Origin: Salvia splendens
Taxonomy: Eukaryota > Streptophyta > Magnoliopsida > Lamiales > Lamiaceae
NCBI RefSeq assembly: GCF_004379255.2
Contig: NC_056037.1
Location: forward strand, 15,200,902-15,264,901
DNA: 64,000 bases
Direction of reading: 5' to 3'
Below are positions 1-10,350 of the stretch, piece after piece. Under the pieces are notes generated by a model. That model worked only from the letters and a program-made list of their open reading frames with translations, searched no databases and had not been told where the DNA came from. The position numbers and the translations under genes were made by a program. Within the stretch, counting starts at the first letter, position 1; the number at the start of each line of letters is the position of its first letter.

Positions 1-1056
1 CAAGGATCCGATGCACAATTCCAAGCTCTTATCCAATTGATTCGCCTTACCTTTTGGTGTCTCTAGAGTTACTAAGTCAACCACGATTATAGATTAAACC
101 CCCTCCTGAGGTGAGAAACCTGTAGATTAGATGCTAGAATTGAAGTCCCCTTCTAATCCTAAAACCTCTAACTCCCAATAGTTCGATTAGGTTAATAACC
201 TCACTCAAAACCTCAACTCTCCCGAGTTCTATTGTATTAAGGTGTGAGTTATTCTTTTTTCCAGATTAACTATTTCATCTCCCGATTAATCTAATTAATC
301 CTACACAATCAAGTGGTGATCAAGCAATTGAAAGGAATAAACCCAAGAATAATCAAATAACTACAAGAGCAAGGCAAGAACAAAATCAATCGAATAAAAA
401 CTATGAAATTAGTGCATCATCACCAAGAATTCTACAAGAGATGTTTAGCTACTCATGCTCATGACAAAAACCATGTTCAACACATAGGAATTCAACAAAA
501 ACATGAAATAAAGATACTAAGTACTCCTGTGAGATCGATTTATGGAATGAAGCTTCAGTCTTCCGATGTGGACTCTTCAATCTTCAAATCTCTCTCTCTA
601 AAGTGTTCTTGGGGTGTGTGTGAATGTAGAAGGCTGTAGGTGCAGAATATCTCGAACCCTAGGCTTTCTCTTTCTTTTATTCTCTTCAAAAATCGCGTTT
701 TCAGCTTTCAGACGCGTCAGACATTCCTACCCGGCCGGGTTGTATTTTTGAACTATAAATTAACCCGGCCGGGTCCCCATTTTAGGACCGTTGCTGGACT
801 CTGGCTCTACCCGGCCGGGTCGGATTATTGCACTGTAAATCCACCCGGCTGGGTCCTTCTTTTCGTGCCCCTGCTGCCTCTGAACACTTTATGCTCCATT
901 TTCTCCTCTTTTCAGCTATCTTTCCTAGAACACTCAACAAAACACATAGAACTCCAAAGGTATAATAATCGGTTAGATGAAGTCAATTTCGAGTGATAAA
1001 ATTGACATTTAGCACTTCAACATACCAACTACACCTATGAAAATATAAGTTTGTCA
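1..1056. repeat. Unclassified LTR-like sequence interrupting a Copia element
   Basis: No coding domain is recognisable here, and the two short open frames (403-639, 640-996) resemble nothing I know. The right edge is sharp. The Copia polyprotein reading leftward on the minus strand is intact up to 1057, and its stop codon is the first triplet (TGA) of this insert. Read on the minus strand the insert begins TGACAAACTT, which fits the TG start of an LTR. The left end is outside the window, so family and target duplication cannot be checked. A tandem repeat with GC-rich palindromes lies inside it. Confidence 0.45.
729..888. repeat. 80-bp tandem duplication carrying paired ACCCGGCCGGGT palindromes
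   Basis: The perfect 12-bp palindrome ACCCGGCCGGGT occurs at 729-740, 763-774 and 809-820, with a one-base variant at 843-854. Spacings are 34, 46 and 34 bp, so the unit is about 80 bp with two palindromes, present twice. The repeats sit in otherwise AT-rich sequence within the unclassified insert. Function is unknown; a protein-binding or hairpin role is only a guess. Confidence 0.7.
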
Positions 1057-2925
1057 GGCCTCAGCCCAAAATTTTCTGTCTAGCCCAGCATTAGACAGCA
1101 TACAACGAACTTTCTCCACTAGTGTTCGATTCATACGCTCTGACACTCCATTCTGCTGTGGTGTATTTCTCACTGTGAAGTGTCGAACTATGCCACACTC
1201 CTGGCATACATCTTGGAAAGGATCACTCTTGTATTCTCCACCGTTGTCAGATCGGAGAACCTTGATCTTCCTCCCCATCTGATTTTCAACTTGAGCTTTC
1301 CATTTTAGAAAAATCCCAAGGACTTCATTTTTGCTCTTCATAGTGTACACCCAAACTCTCCTGGAAAAATCATCAACAAAAGTGACAAAATAGTGTCTAC
1401 CTCCAAGTGACAGAGTCTTGGCAGGTCCCCACACATCTGAGTGCACGTAATCCAGAATTTCGTTCGTATTATGGATTACAGTGCCAAATTTCACTCTTCG
1501 TTGTTTTCCCAGAACACAATGCTCACAAAACTCTAATTTGCAAGACTTCATACCTTTCAATAATCTTTGCTTGGCGAGAATTTGCAATGATCTCTCACCA
1601 GCATGTCCCAATCGCAAATGCCAAAGCTTCGTCGCCTCTGCATCCTTCTTATTACTCGAAGTTGCAGTTGCTACTGTCCCAACAACTGTACTACCTTGGT
1701 AGTAATACAAATTGTTCTTCCTCACACCTTTCAGCATCACCAATGCTCCTGAAGTTGCTTTAAGAATTCCATCTCGCATCATCACAACTAGGCCCTTAGA
1801 TTCTAAGGCCCCCAATGAGATGAGATTCTTCTTCAACTGGGGCACGTACCGCACATCCTTCAAAATTCTGGTGGATCCATCCTGATTCCGTAGCTTGATT
1901 GAGCCTATCCCGGCTGTCTTACATGGACTGTCGTTTCCCATGTAAACAAGTCCGCCATTGAGTTCCTCAAAATCAAAAAACCACTCCCTGATGGGACACA
2001 TATGATAGGTGCAGCCTGAATCCAATATCCACTCGTCTGAATGCGATGTTGAAGGTGAAACCGTCAAAGAACAATCTGACTCCGCATCATTTTTGCATTC
2101 AGCAACATTTGCATCTTGCGAAGCCTTTTCTTTCTTCTTCAACTTTGGGCAGTCTTTCTTCCAATGTCCTTTCTCATTACAGAAAGCACACTCATCTTTG
2201 GCAGCTCGCTTTTTCGATTTGGACCTTACTCTTCTCTCCTTTGATCGGCCTTGTTGACGACCTCTTGCCACTAATGCTTCATCTGTAACTGCTTTGCCTT
2301 TCATTTTATCTGCCTTTCGCAATTCATGACTATACAAAGCAGAACATACAGTATCTAAAGACACATTCTCTTTACCATGGAGTAATGTGGTCTCCAGATG
2401 TTCAGATTCAGCAGGTAGAGACGACAACAACATCAATGCCAGAACCTCATCCTCAAATTTCACATCTAAATTTAGCAGGTCTGCTACTAATTGGTTAAAC
2501 AAAGTAATGTGTTCATTCATAGTGGTACCTGGTCGGTATTCAAATCGGAACAACCTTTTCTTCATAAGGAGCTTATTCTGACCACTCTTCTTCAGAAATT
2601 TGTCCTCCATTGTCTTCCACAATCTATGTGGAGAAGTCTCATTCTTGACAGCATACTTCTGCTCCCTGGACAGATACGACCGAATTGTTCCACAAGCTAA
2701 CCGATTTATGGTACTCCAATCTTTATCATTTATATCTTCTGGTTTCTTTTCTTCAATGGCAATATCAAGACCTTGCTGGAAAAGAGAGTCTAGAACCTCC
2801 CCCTGCCACATACCAAAATGGTCAGTACCATCAAATATCTCCACCGTCAATTTCATATTTGACAGTGGAAACCTCGACCACGATGACGAAGAACTAGCCT
2901 TGTTTTCTTGATCATTACCCGCCAT
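1057..2925 (-). pseudogene. Copia gag-pol, truncated after the integrase core
   Basis: This 623-residue frame is intact from its ATG to the truncation point. In order it has a Copia gag domain (about residues 20-230), a CX2CX4HX4C zinc knuckle (CAFCNEKGHWKKDC, about residue 246), an aspartic protease motif (DSGCTYHMC, about 303), a GAG-pre-integrase domain with WHLRLGH (about 436), and an integrase core with DVWGP, SDNGGEY and NGVSERMNRT. The frame ends at FWAEA, where complete elements continue into the rest of integrase, reverse transcriptase and RNase H. The final stop codon belongs to the inserted repeat. It could encode Gag and protease but not a working polymerase. Confidence 0.9.
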
Positions 2926-2982
2926 TACAGACTCAAAATAAAGTATTCAATATTACAAACAAATAGAACCAAGGACGAACCT

Positions 2983-2996
2983 TGGCTCTAATACCA
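2983..2996 (-). other. Primer binding site (tRNA-Met type)
   Basis: On the minus strand the bases TGGTATTAGAGCCA lie two bases after the LTR. They resemble the common plant TGGTATCAGAGC site complementary to initiator tRNA-Met, with one change. Confidence 0.8.
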
Positions 2997-2998
2997 CT

Positions 2999-3527
2999 TG
3001 TTGAGAAAACCGAGTAATTTTCTCTCAAATAGTGAAATGAACCGATTCAGTAATTTCAGAGTTAACCCAATGGGGTCTACTCGATAAAACTATTTCTCCA
3101 AATAAATTCTTTGAAAAGACTGGCGGGGACACTGTCCCTCTTAAATACCAGATTTCTAACAGAATTTATCAGTCGGTGTATTTTTAACACAATATAAAAA
3201 CACTCAAAAGAACCGTACAAAACACTACTACCAAACCCGCAAATAATATTGAATACAATATCCCAACAGAAAATAAACCCAAAAATAAATGCGGAACAAA
3301 ATAGACAATAAAGAAAGAACACACCCGAAACTTTGATAACGGAGTTCGGCCAAATTGTCTACGTCTCCGAGCACCCTCTGTAAAGCCCGTTATATTTAGA
3401 CGGAGAAGAGAATACAAATTTGGGATGAATTACAAAATGGGGTGAGCTCCTTTTATAGGAAGCCACACCCCCAAACTATCTACTCCCCACCGATGTGGGA
3501 TGGCAAATATTTTACCAAATTTCAACA
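2999..3527 (-). repeat. 5' LTR of the truncated Copia element
   Basis: On the plus strand the LTR runs from TGTTGAGA to TTTCAACA, so it has TG...CA ends within a short imperfect inverted repeat. Its inner edge is two bases from a tRNA-Met-type primer site, and its outer edge abuts ANTH coding sequence. It holds a promoter-like motif pair near 3450-3501, annotated separately. Confidence 0.85.
3450..3501 (-). promoter_or_regulatory. snRNA-type USE plus TATA box inside the Copia LTR
   Basis: On the minus strand ATCCCACATCG (3501 to 3491) matches the plant snRNA upstream sequence element RTCCCACATCG exactly. A TATAAAAG box follows at 3457 to 3450. The gap is 33 bp, the spacing known for polymerase II snRNA genes. 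The pair lies in the right place for a U3 promoter, but transcription is not shown. Confidence 0.6.
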
Positions 3528-5097
3528 CTGTCTGCATATTCCGCTGCTGGTAGTTTTGCTCCGCGAGTACTTGCTGCTGTTGAGGAACGATGGCCTGCCC
3601 GTAACTGTTGTGTTGCTGAATGAATCCTGCTGGCTGCAATGCGAGGCTTGGATAGTACAACATGTTGCGATTATAATTACAACCGCTGTAGAAAATGTTC
3701 GAATCGTGAACGTAATCATCAGCTTCAAAAGGATTCCAAGAAGGAGCTTTAGGTGTATGGAATGAAGCTCCATTTGCACTCGTTGCTTGTTTTGTTACCG
3801 ATGTTTCGTATAAGCTGTACAGGACCGATCTGTTCACCATGCCTCCCCTGTACATGTTCAAGTCAAATTAGAGAGGGAAAGCTCGGATAAGGCGAGAATA
3901 GAGATAGTAATCATTCACCTTGCAGAGTGTGGATGGAGCTGAACCTATAGTTTGTGGTGTAGCTATTGCAAGCTCCCAGCCGGTTAAGGCTTGCGAGTCT
4001 ACTTTGGCGTTGGAAGACTCTTCTACGGTTTATCAAATAGCATAGTCATATATGCTTGTTTAGTGTCTACAAATATGTGTATTGTAGAGAGACTACAAGA
4101 ATCACCTGGCTTAGCCATTGATTCGGGTGGTCCTTCTTCACTTGGCTCGTCCCAGCTCTGAGAATCATCGTAAAATGTTATCACGCGAAACATGGCCTTA
4201 ACTTGACTCAAAAGCTAATTAGTGAGATGTTTGTACCAGAAGATCAGGTATCAGAGGAGGTGGTGGAGCCACCTTCTCGGGTTTGGCAGCCTCCTCCTTG
4301 CATTGGTCAGATGACTCTGATCCTTCTTCGGAATTGGCTTTCTTAGGATCAGGAATAGCTCTCAGTTTTGGAATAACACATCCATCGTCATTCTAACAGT
4401 ACAGAAAAAAATTCTATTTCAGAGGCGACTCGCAGTCATATACATATGTAGTCTATATATTTGTTATACATACCGATGTCCAAGGAAGCATTATTGGTTG
4501 TGGAGCATCCCGTATGTACTCTTCCATAGCCGTGAGAAACGATGCAGGCGGCTGTAGTTTGACGAATATAATCATGTGAGATTATGAGGTAACATGGATG
4601 ATAATTTGAGATTTCAACCTGTTCTATTTTGATATACTTCTGATCTTGGCCAAATTCAAGGCTTCGGCACATCTCGAAGAAGTCTGTCAATCTCTGCGCC
4701 TGGAGAAACAACCGGGATATGCTCTTTGATCTGAGATGAGAATATATGTCAAAAACACACCTAAACTTAGCGAGCGCTGGTACAGCATCTCCACCTTGCA
4801 TCTCAAAAAACTATAGAGCATTATATATTGTTAGTGTTAATTGATGTGGAGATATACAATATTGACATTCATGAAAATGGAAAGGTCTTTCAAACCTTGT
4901 CAACTAAAATGAGTACACCATCTGTCATTGCCACATAGAGCCTCACACTCTCTGCACATTACAAGGCAAGAATGAACTAACTAGTAATGTCATTTAAATG
5001 AAAACAATAGTAAGTGTTTATTCTGATAGAAATTCATAAATTCTCACCATTGAAAGGGAATATTGAATCATGTAATTGTATGTAGCCGCTCCAAATG

Positions 5098-5454
5098 TGA
5101 TATGAAGCGAAAGGGTGACAACCAGGGAAAGCCCTTGATAGTGTATCAAAGGAGGAAGAAGCGTGAGGATCGGGATTGAGTCTACATTCGTGGGCTGTGT
5201 AATTAGTATAAATATTGTAAATAGTGTGTATTTTGTAAATAGGAGTGTGTATCTTGTAAATAGAATAAGGGGCGGTTATGATGCGCCTGTTGGGGGGGAA
5301 AGTCGGTTATTATGATTATTTCCCTATTAATAGTTAGGAGATTATGATTGAAAGGGACATATATTGTATCAAGGGAAAGCCTGGGGCTTGGGCGGCACTG
5401 CCGATTGAATAAAGAATTTCTACAATTGTTTTCCTTTCAATTCTGTTCTTAACA
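5098..5454 (+). repeat. 5' LTR of Gypsy element
   Basis: It begins TGATATGAAG and ends TTCTTAACA. Because the polyprotein frame runs into the 3' LTR, this copy also contains the last 80 or so bases of the coding frame (about 5098-5179). Confidence 0.93.
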
Positions 5455-5456
5455 AT

Positions 5457-5472
5457 TGGTCCGACCTGCCGG
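5457..5472 (+). other. Primer binding site, probably tRNA-Tyr
   Basis: The site TGGTCCGACCTGCCGG lies two bases after the 5' LTR. It is not the usual tRNA-Met site. From memory it matches the complement of the 3' end of plant tRNA-Tyr (…GGTCGGACCA) with about one change. The tRNA assignment needs an alignment. Confidence 0.6.
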
Positions 5473-5491
5473 ATCCCGTCCTCACTTGAAA

Positions 5492-8400
5492 ATGACGAGA
5501 TCGCAAACGGAAAGGATGGAAGCGTTGGAAAAAGAGCAGCAAGGGATTCGAGAAGATCAGAGAGCGATGAAAGAAAGTCTGGAGATAATTACTGCTACCC
5601 TCACCGAATTATCGGTCGCCGTCAAAACTAAGTCGGAATCTCACTCCGGCGGAGGAGGGTCCAACAACGACGATGGTAACAAATCAGAGGAAGGTAGCGA
5701 CACGGGCGAGAAACCCGACCAGGGGAAGAACAAAGGGGGTTTGCAATTGCCGTCGTTCGACGGAATGGACCCCATCGGTTGGCTAGCCCGTGCCAACCAA
5801 CAGTTCGAGATAACCGGAACTGCGACGGAATCCCGAGTTGCAGCGGCGGTGGTGGCAATGGAGGGACCGGCTTTGTATTGGATGACTTGGCTGCGTTCTC
5901 GTAAGCCCTCCCTCACATGGAAGGAATTTTCGGAAGCATTGGTTTCTCGGTTCGATACTCGTTTCCAAGGGGACGCATTTGAGAGATTGGCTGATATTAA
6001 ACAAATTAAGGGAGTCGAGGATTACGTCAATTTGTTTGTTCAACTCTCAAGTCAAGTACCGGGCTTAACCGACGCTCATTATCTCGGCTATTTCATGAAG
6101 GGTCTTAAGGATCCAATACGAGGATTCCTACGCCTTTTCAGGCCGACTGAACTGGAATCGGCAATGGAATTAGCACGTGATGTAGAAGATAATTTGGCAA
6201 TCCAGGGGGGAGGACGTACAAGTTTGAATTGGAATAATTCGACGCCAAGGAGAAGCGGCTGGAGTCGAAGCGGTTCAATGGCTTGGACTGACTCGATAGG
6301 AAGGCCAAGTCAGAATTTCACTAGTAGTAACTCACGTCCGGGTGAGAAATCTTCTATGTCAAGGGCCAGTGAAGCGATGCAGCATCCACAACGACCTCGT
6401 TTTACGAGGATCTCTTCGCAAGAATTGGCGGAATTAAAGGCTAAAGGGCTGTGCTTCCGGTGTCGAAAACCTTATTCTCCGGGGCATGAGTGTAGCCTCA
6501 AACAGCTGCGAGTAATGATCACCGAAGGAGAGAAGATAGACCTGCAGCAGTATGAATTTTATCAGCCAACGGGACTTGAGGAGATGAACGAGGAGCATGA
6601 AGAGTCTGGCGAAGGAGACGTTGAGTTGCCATTATATTCAATGGCGGGCATTGATACCGCTCGGACTATGCGCCTGCATGCAAAGTTGGGAGAACACACT
6701 ATCATAGTTCTTATAGATAGCGGAGCAAGCCACAATTTTATATCAAGGGCACTCGTGGACCGGCTGCAACTACAGCCCGATCGAGAGGAGCGATTTGGCG
6801 TTCTCTTGGGAAACGGTTTACGCCAAGAAGCGGAGGGTGCATGCCGGAAAATTGAGGTAACATTGGCGGGATGTCAGTTCCTATTAGATTGTTTTGTGTT
6901 TCCGCTAGGTGGTGTAGATATGATCTTGGGTATGACATGGCTTTCGACCTTGGGAGAGGTGAAGCACTACTACGACAAAATGATAATGAAGTTCGAAAAG
7001 GAAGGTCGCTGCATCAAGCTGCGGGGCGATCCTCAATTGTGCCGGGGACCTATCGGACTAAAATCATTAATCAACTCTCGCGATGCACAAGTATGGGCGA
7101 TAGTACTAGAAGAAAAGGGGGACGCTGAAATACACGAGCAAGAAGGGGTACAAGAAGTGCTGCAACAATTTCACGAAGTATTTGGGGATCCGAAATCCTT
7201 ACCACCTGAGCGAGTGACAGACCATCGCATTACCTTGGAAGATGGTACTCGACCAGTTTCTGTGCGACCGTATCGTTATGGGCATCACCAGAAGGACGAG
7301 ATTGAACGATTGGTGAAGGACATGTTATTGGCAGGGATTATAAGACCGAGTTCGAGCGCCTTCTCAAGCCCAGTATTGTTGGTTAAAAAGAAAGACGGGA
7401 GTTGGCGATTTTGTGTCGATTATCGAGAATTAAATAAGGTGACAGTACCGGATAAATACCCCATTCCGGTGATTCAAGAGATGCTTGACGAGCTGGCTGG
7501 GGCGGTCGTTTTCTCCAAAATTGATCTTCGATCCGGATATCACCAAATCCGTGTTGCATCCGAGGACGTACCCAAAACCGCATTCCGAACTCACAGTGGT
7601 CACTATGAATTCTTGGTCATGCCCTTCGGCCTCACGAATGCACCGGCGACTTTCCAATCCACTATGAATGACATGTTCAGGCCCTATTTGCGTAAGTTTA
7701 TGTTAGTTTTCTTCGACGACATACTCATCTACAGCCGTTCGTGGGAGCAGCATCGAGTGCACTTGGAAACTGTGCTTTGGATTTTACAAGAAAATCAGTT
7801 TTTGGCAAATCACAAGAAGTGTACATTTGGTTGTCGGCAAGTCGAATACTTGGGTCACATAATTTCGAAGGATGGAGTAGCAATGGATCCGGATAAAATT
7901 AAGGCTGTGCTAGAGTGGCCGAGACCTTCGAGTATACGCGAGGTACGAGGATTCTTGGGTTTGACTGGGTACTACCGCCGTTTTGTCAGGGAGTATGGCT
8001 TAATTGCGAGGCCATTAACGATGTTATTAAAGAAAGACGCTCCCAAAGGCTTTGAGTGGACTGTTAAAGCGAAAGAGGGCTTCTGTCGCTTAAAGAGGGC
8101 TCTTACGGAGGCACCGGTGTTGGCATTGCCCCAATTTGATCGCCCCTTTGTTATTGAATGCGATGCTTCCGGAACGGGCATAGGGGCGGTACTAATGCAA
8201 GAGCGTCGACCGATTGCCTATTTCAGCAAATCTTTGGCTGATCGTACCTTGACAAAATCGGCGTATGAACGGGAAATGATGGGCCTCGCTTTAGCCGTTC
8301 AGCATTGGCGACCTTATCTACTGGGAAGGAAGTTTGTGGTGCGAACCGATCACCGGAGCTTGAAGCATTTGCTATATCAGAAGATTGTTACTCCCGCGCA

Positions 8401-10075
8401 GCAAGTTTGGATTGCTAAGTTGATGGGATATGACTTTGATATTGAGTATAAAACTGGAATTTCTAATGCTGCGGCGGACGCTCTATCACGACGGGACGGT
8501 GATGCCGAGTTGTCAGCATTAAGTAAGGCGGAGTGGCTGGGCTTCGAGGGGATCGAGAGCGAGCAACGGAGTGACGAGTATCTCAAGGCCATCATCGAAT
8601 CAATTCAGCGGCAGCCGGACAGTAGACCGGGTTTTCGGTTGGTGGGAACGAAATTATTCTTTCACGATCGCATCACACTACCGGCAGCATCGCGATGGAT
8701 TCCCGAACTTCTTCATGAGTTCCATGATACCCCGTCTGGGGGACACGCAGGAGTATTGCGAACATATCGACGGATCGCAACCAACGTTTATTGGAAAGGT
8801 ATGTTCCGTACTGTTAAAGAATATGTTGCTAAATGTTTGATTTGTCAAAAGATGAAATACGAGGCAATGTCGCCAGCCGGGTTGCTACAGCCGTTGCCTA
8901 TTCCGCAACAAATTTGGGAAGATATTTCTATGGATTTCATCACATGCTTGCCTAAGTCGAAAGGATTTTCTGTGATATTGGTGGTGGTTGATAGGTTATC
9001 TAAGTATGCTCATTTATTACCATTAAAGCCTCCGATCACTGCTCGCTCGGTGGCGGAAATCTTCATGAAAGAAGTGGTCCGCTTGCATGGAATTCCCAAC
9101 TCCATTGTTAGCGATCGTGATTCCATGTTCATAAGTGTTTTTTGGAAAGAATTATTCGCGCAGTCCGGTACTCGCCTCAAGTTCTCTACAGCCTACCATC
9201 CTGAAACGGATGGTCAAACGGAGGTGACGAATCGGGTGTTGGAGACATACCTCCGTTGTTTCACTAGCGAGCAGCCCAAGCAATGGGTGAGATGGTTGGC
9301 ATGGGCAGAATTTTGGTACAATACTTCATACCAAACCGCGGCGCGAATGACTCCCTTCGAGGTGGTATATGGTCGGCCGGCTCCAACTCTTCGCCGTTTT
9401 CTGCCCGGGGAGTGTAAAATGCCGGCAGTGGTTGAAACTTTGGCCAGCCGAGATGAAGTTTTGCAGCGACTTCGGGGAAATCTAATGCAAGCACAGCAGG
9501 AGATGAGCATTGAGGCCAACAAGCACCGTCGAGACGTAGAGTTTATGATTGGTGATAAGGTGTTTCTGAAGGTCCGACCGTTTCGGCGAGCCTCGTTGCG
9601 GGATGGTAAGGATCATAAGCTGTCGGCTAAGTTTTATGGGCCTTTCGAAATTCTTGCTCGGGTTGGGAGCAGAGCATACAAGCTGCGCCTTCCGGAAGGC
9701 AGCAAGGTACATCCGGTGTTTCATATCTCTCAACTAAAGAAGGTGGTGGGAAATCATGAAGTTACAACTGAATTTCCGGAATCTATAGAACTGCCGGTCT
9801 TGCCAATGCTCGAGCCAGAACAAATCTTGGCATTGCGGGTGATTCCAATGGGGGAACGTGAAGTTGAGCAACTATTGGTGAAATGGAAAGGTGAGGGTGA
9901 AGATGGGGCTACTTGGATCGACTTGCAACATTTTATGGGGCAATTTCCAGATTTTGACCTTGAGGACAAGGTCGATTCTAAGGGGGATGGAATTGATATG
10001 AAGCGAAAGGGTGACAACCAGGGAAAGCCCTTGATAGTGTATCAAAGGAGGAAGAAGCGTGAGGATCGGGATTGA
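5492..10075 (+). CDS. Gypsy gag-pol polyprotein with C-terminal chromodomain
   Basis: The frame is open from the first ATG (5492) to TGA at 10073-10075, about 1,527 residues. Upstream in-frame sequence overlaps the primer site, so 5492 is the natural start. Domains in order: N-terminal coiled-coil-like stretch, gag, an atypical knuckle CFRCRKPYSPGHEC (about residue 320), aspartic protease (IDSGASHNFI), reverse transcriptase with catalytic FFDDILIYS, RNase H (IECDASGTGIGAVL), an HHCC zinc finger plus integrase core (MDFITCLPKS, VSDRDSMF, HPETDGQTE), and a chromodomain-like end (LLVKWKGEGEDGATW). Chromodomains are thought to guide integration to marked chromatin. The last 82 bases, including the stop, lie inside the 3' LTR, so coding and promoter sequence overlap. 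Confidence 0.95.
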   Translation: MTRSQTERMEALEKEQQGIREDQRAMKESLEIITATLTELSVAVKTKSESHSGGGGSNNDDGNKSEEGSDTGEKPDQGKNKGGLQLPSFDGMDPIGWLARANQQFEITGTATESRVAAAVVAMEGPALYWMTWLRSRKPSLTWKEFSEALVSRFDTRFQGDAFERLADIKQIKGVEDYVNLFVQLSSQVPGLTDAHYLGYFMKGLKDPIRGFLRLFRPTELESAMELARDVEDNLAIQGGGRTSLNWNNSTPRRSGWSRSGSMAWTDSIGRPSQNFTSSNSRPGEKSSMSRASEAMQHPQRPRFTRISSQELAELKAKGLCFRCRKPYSPGHECSLKQLRVMITEGEKIDLQQYEFYQPTGLEEMNEEHEESGEGDVELPLYSMAGIDTARTMRLHAKLGEHTIIVLIDSGASHNFISRALVDRLQLQPDREERFGVLLGNGLRQEAEGACRKIEVTLAGCQFLLDCFVFPLGGVDMILGMTWLSTLGEVKHYYDKMIMKFEKEGRCIKLRGDPQLCRGPIGLKSLINSRDAQVWAIVLEEKGDAEIHEQEGVQEVLQQFHEVFGDPKSLPPERVTDHRITLEDGTRPVSVRPYRYGHHQKDEIERLVKDMLLAGIIRPSSSAFSSPVLLVKKKDGSWRFCVDYRELNKVTVPDKYPIPVIQEMLDELAGAVVFSKIDLRSGYHQIRVASEDVPKTAFRTHSGHYEFLVMPFGLTNAPATFQSTMNDMFRPYLRKFMLVFFDDILIYSRSWEQHRVHLETVLWILQENQFLANHKKCTFGCRQVEYLGHIISKDGVAMDPDKIKAVLEWPRPSSIREVRGFLGLTGYYRRFVREYGLIARPLTMLLKKDAPKGFEWTVKAKEGFCRLKRALTEAPVLALPQFDRPFVIECDASGTGIGAVLMQERRPIAYFSKSLADRTLTKSAYEREMMGLALAVQHWRPYLLGRKFVVRTDHRSLKHLLYQKIVTPAQQVWIAKLMGYDFDIEYKTGISNAAADALSRRDGDAELSALSKAEWLGFEGIESEQRSDEYLKAIIESIQRQPDSRPGFRLVGTKLFFHDRITLPAASRWIPELLHEFHDTPSGGHAGVLRTYRRIATNVYWKGMFRTVKEYVAKCLICQKMKYEAMSPAGLLQPLPIPQQIWEDISMDFITCLPKSKGFSVILVVVDRLSKYAHLLPLKPPITARSVAEIFMKEVVRLHGIPNSIVSDRDSMFISVFWKELFAQSGTRLKFSTAYHPETDGQTEVTNRVLETYLRCFTSEQPKQWVRWLAWAEFWYNTSYQTAARMTPFEVVYGRPAPTLRRFLPGECKMPAVVETLASRDEVLQRLRGNLMQAQQEMSIEANKHRRDVEFMIGDKVFLKVRPFRRASLRDGKDHKLSAKFYGPFEILARVGSRAYKLRLPEGSKVHPVFHISQLKKVVGNHEVTTEFPESIELPVLPMLEPEQILALRVIPMGEREVEQLLVKWKGEGEDGATWIDLQHFMGQFPDFDLEDKVDSKGDGIDMKRKGDNQGKPLIVYQRRKKREDRD
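9980..9993 (+). other. Polypurine tract, inside the coding frame
   Basis: The purine-rich run AAGGGGGATGGAAT directly precedes the 3' LTR. It would prime plus-strand DNA synthesis. Unusually it is also coding sequence near the C terminus of the polyprotein. Confidence 0.75.
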
Positions 10076-10350
10076 GTCTACATTCGTGGGCTGTGTAATT
10101 AGTATAAATATTGTAAATAGTGTGTATTTTGTAAATAGGAGTGTGTATCTTGTAAATAGAATAAGGGGCGGTTATGATGCGCCTGTTGGGGGGGAAAGTC
10201 GGTTATTATGATTATTTCCCTATTAATAGTTAGGAGATTATGATTGAAAGGGACATATATTGTATCAAGGGAAAGCCTGGGGCTTGGGCGGCACTGCCGA
10301 TTGAATAAAGAATTTCTACAATTGTTTTCCTTTCAATTCTGTTCTTAACA
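9994..10350 (+). repeat. 3' LTR of Gypsy element
   Basis: Same 357-bp sequence as 5098-5454 by eye. It contains the final 82 bases of the gag-pol frame. AAATG follows immediately as the second copy of the target duplication. Confidence 0.93.

Larger units (their letters stand above)
1057..3527 (-). mobile_element. Truncated Ty1/Copia retrotransposon (5' LTR, gag, protease, partial integrase)
   Basis: Read on the minus strand, this has a 529-bp 5' LTR (3527 to 2999), a primer binding site, gag, a zinc knuckle, protease and the integrase core, then stops at 1057 where another repeat is inserted. Reverse transcriptase, RNase H and the 3' LTR are not seen in the window. The element is inserted in the last recognisable exon of the ANTH pseudogene: the host frame runs to 3528 and LTR sequence follows at once. 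The five bases next to the LTR are CTGTC, but the partner copy would lie outside the window. Confidence 0.9.
5098..10350 (+). mobile_element. Young Ty3/Gypsy chromovirus with complete LTRs, inserted in an ANTH exon
   Basis: The two LTRs (5098-5454 and 9994-10350) are both 357 bp and I see no differences between them by eye. AAATG flanks both sides (5093-5097 and 10351-10355), a 5-bp target duplication. The gag-pol frame is uninterrupted, with primer site and polypurine tract in place, so the copy may be autonomous. Its chromodomain and short LTRs suggest a chromovirus, perhaps of the Reina type; the clade is an inference. Insertion is within coding sequence of the ANTH gene, in the opposite orientation. 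Confidence 0.95.

Noticed and set aside
403..996. Two adjacent plus-strand frames as a gene
   Set aside because: Low-complexity translation with no domain, sitting inside an LTR-like repeat with palindromes.
4436..4801. A 121-codon minus-strand frame as a separate gene
   Set aside because: It contains ANTH exons plus read-through of introns, and belongs to the disrupted clathrin-assembly gene.
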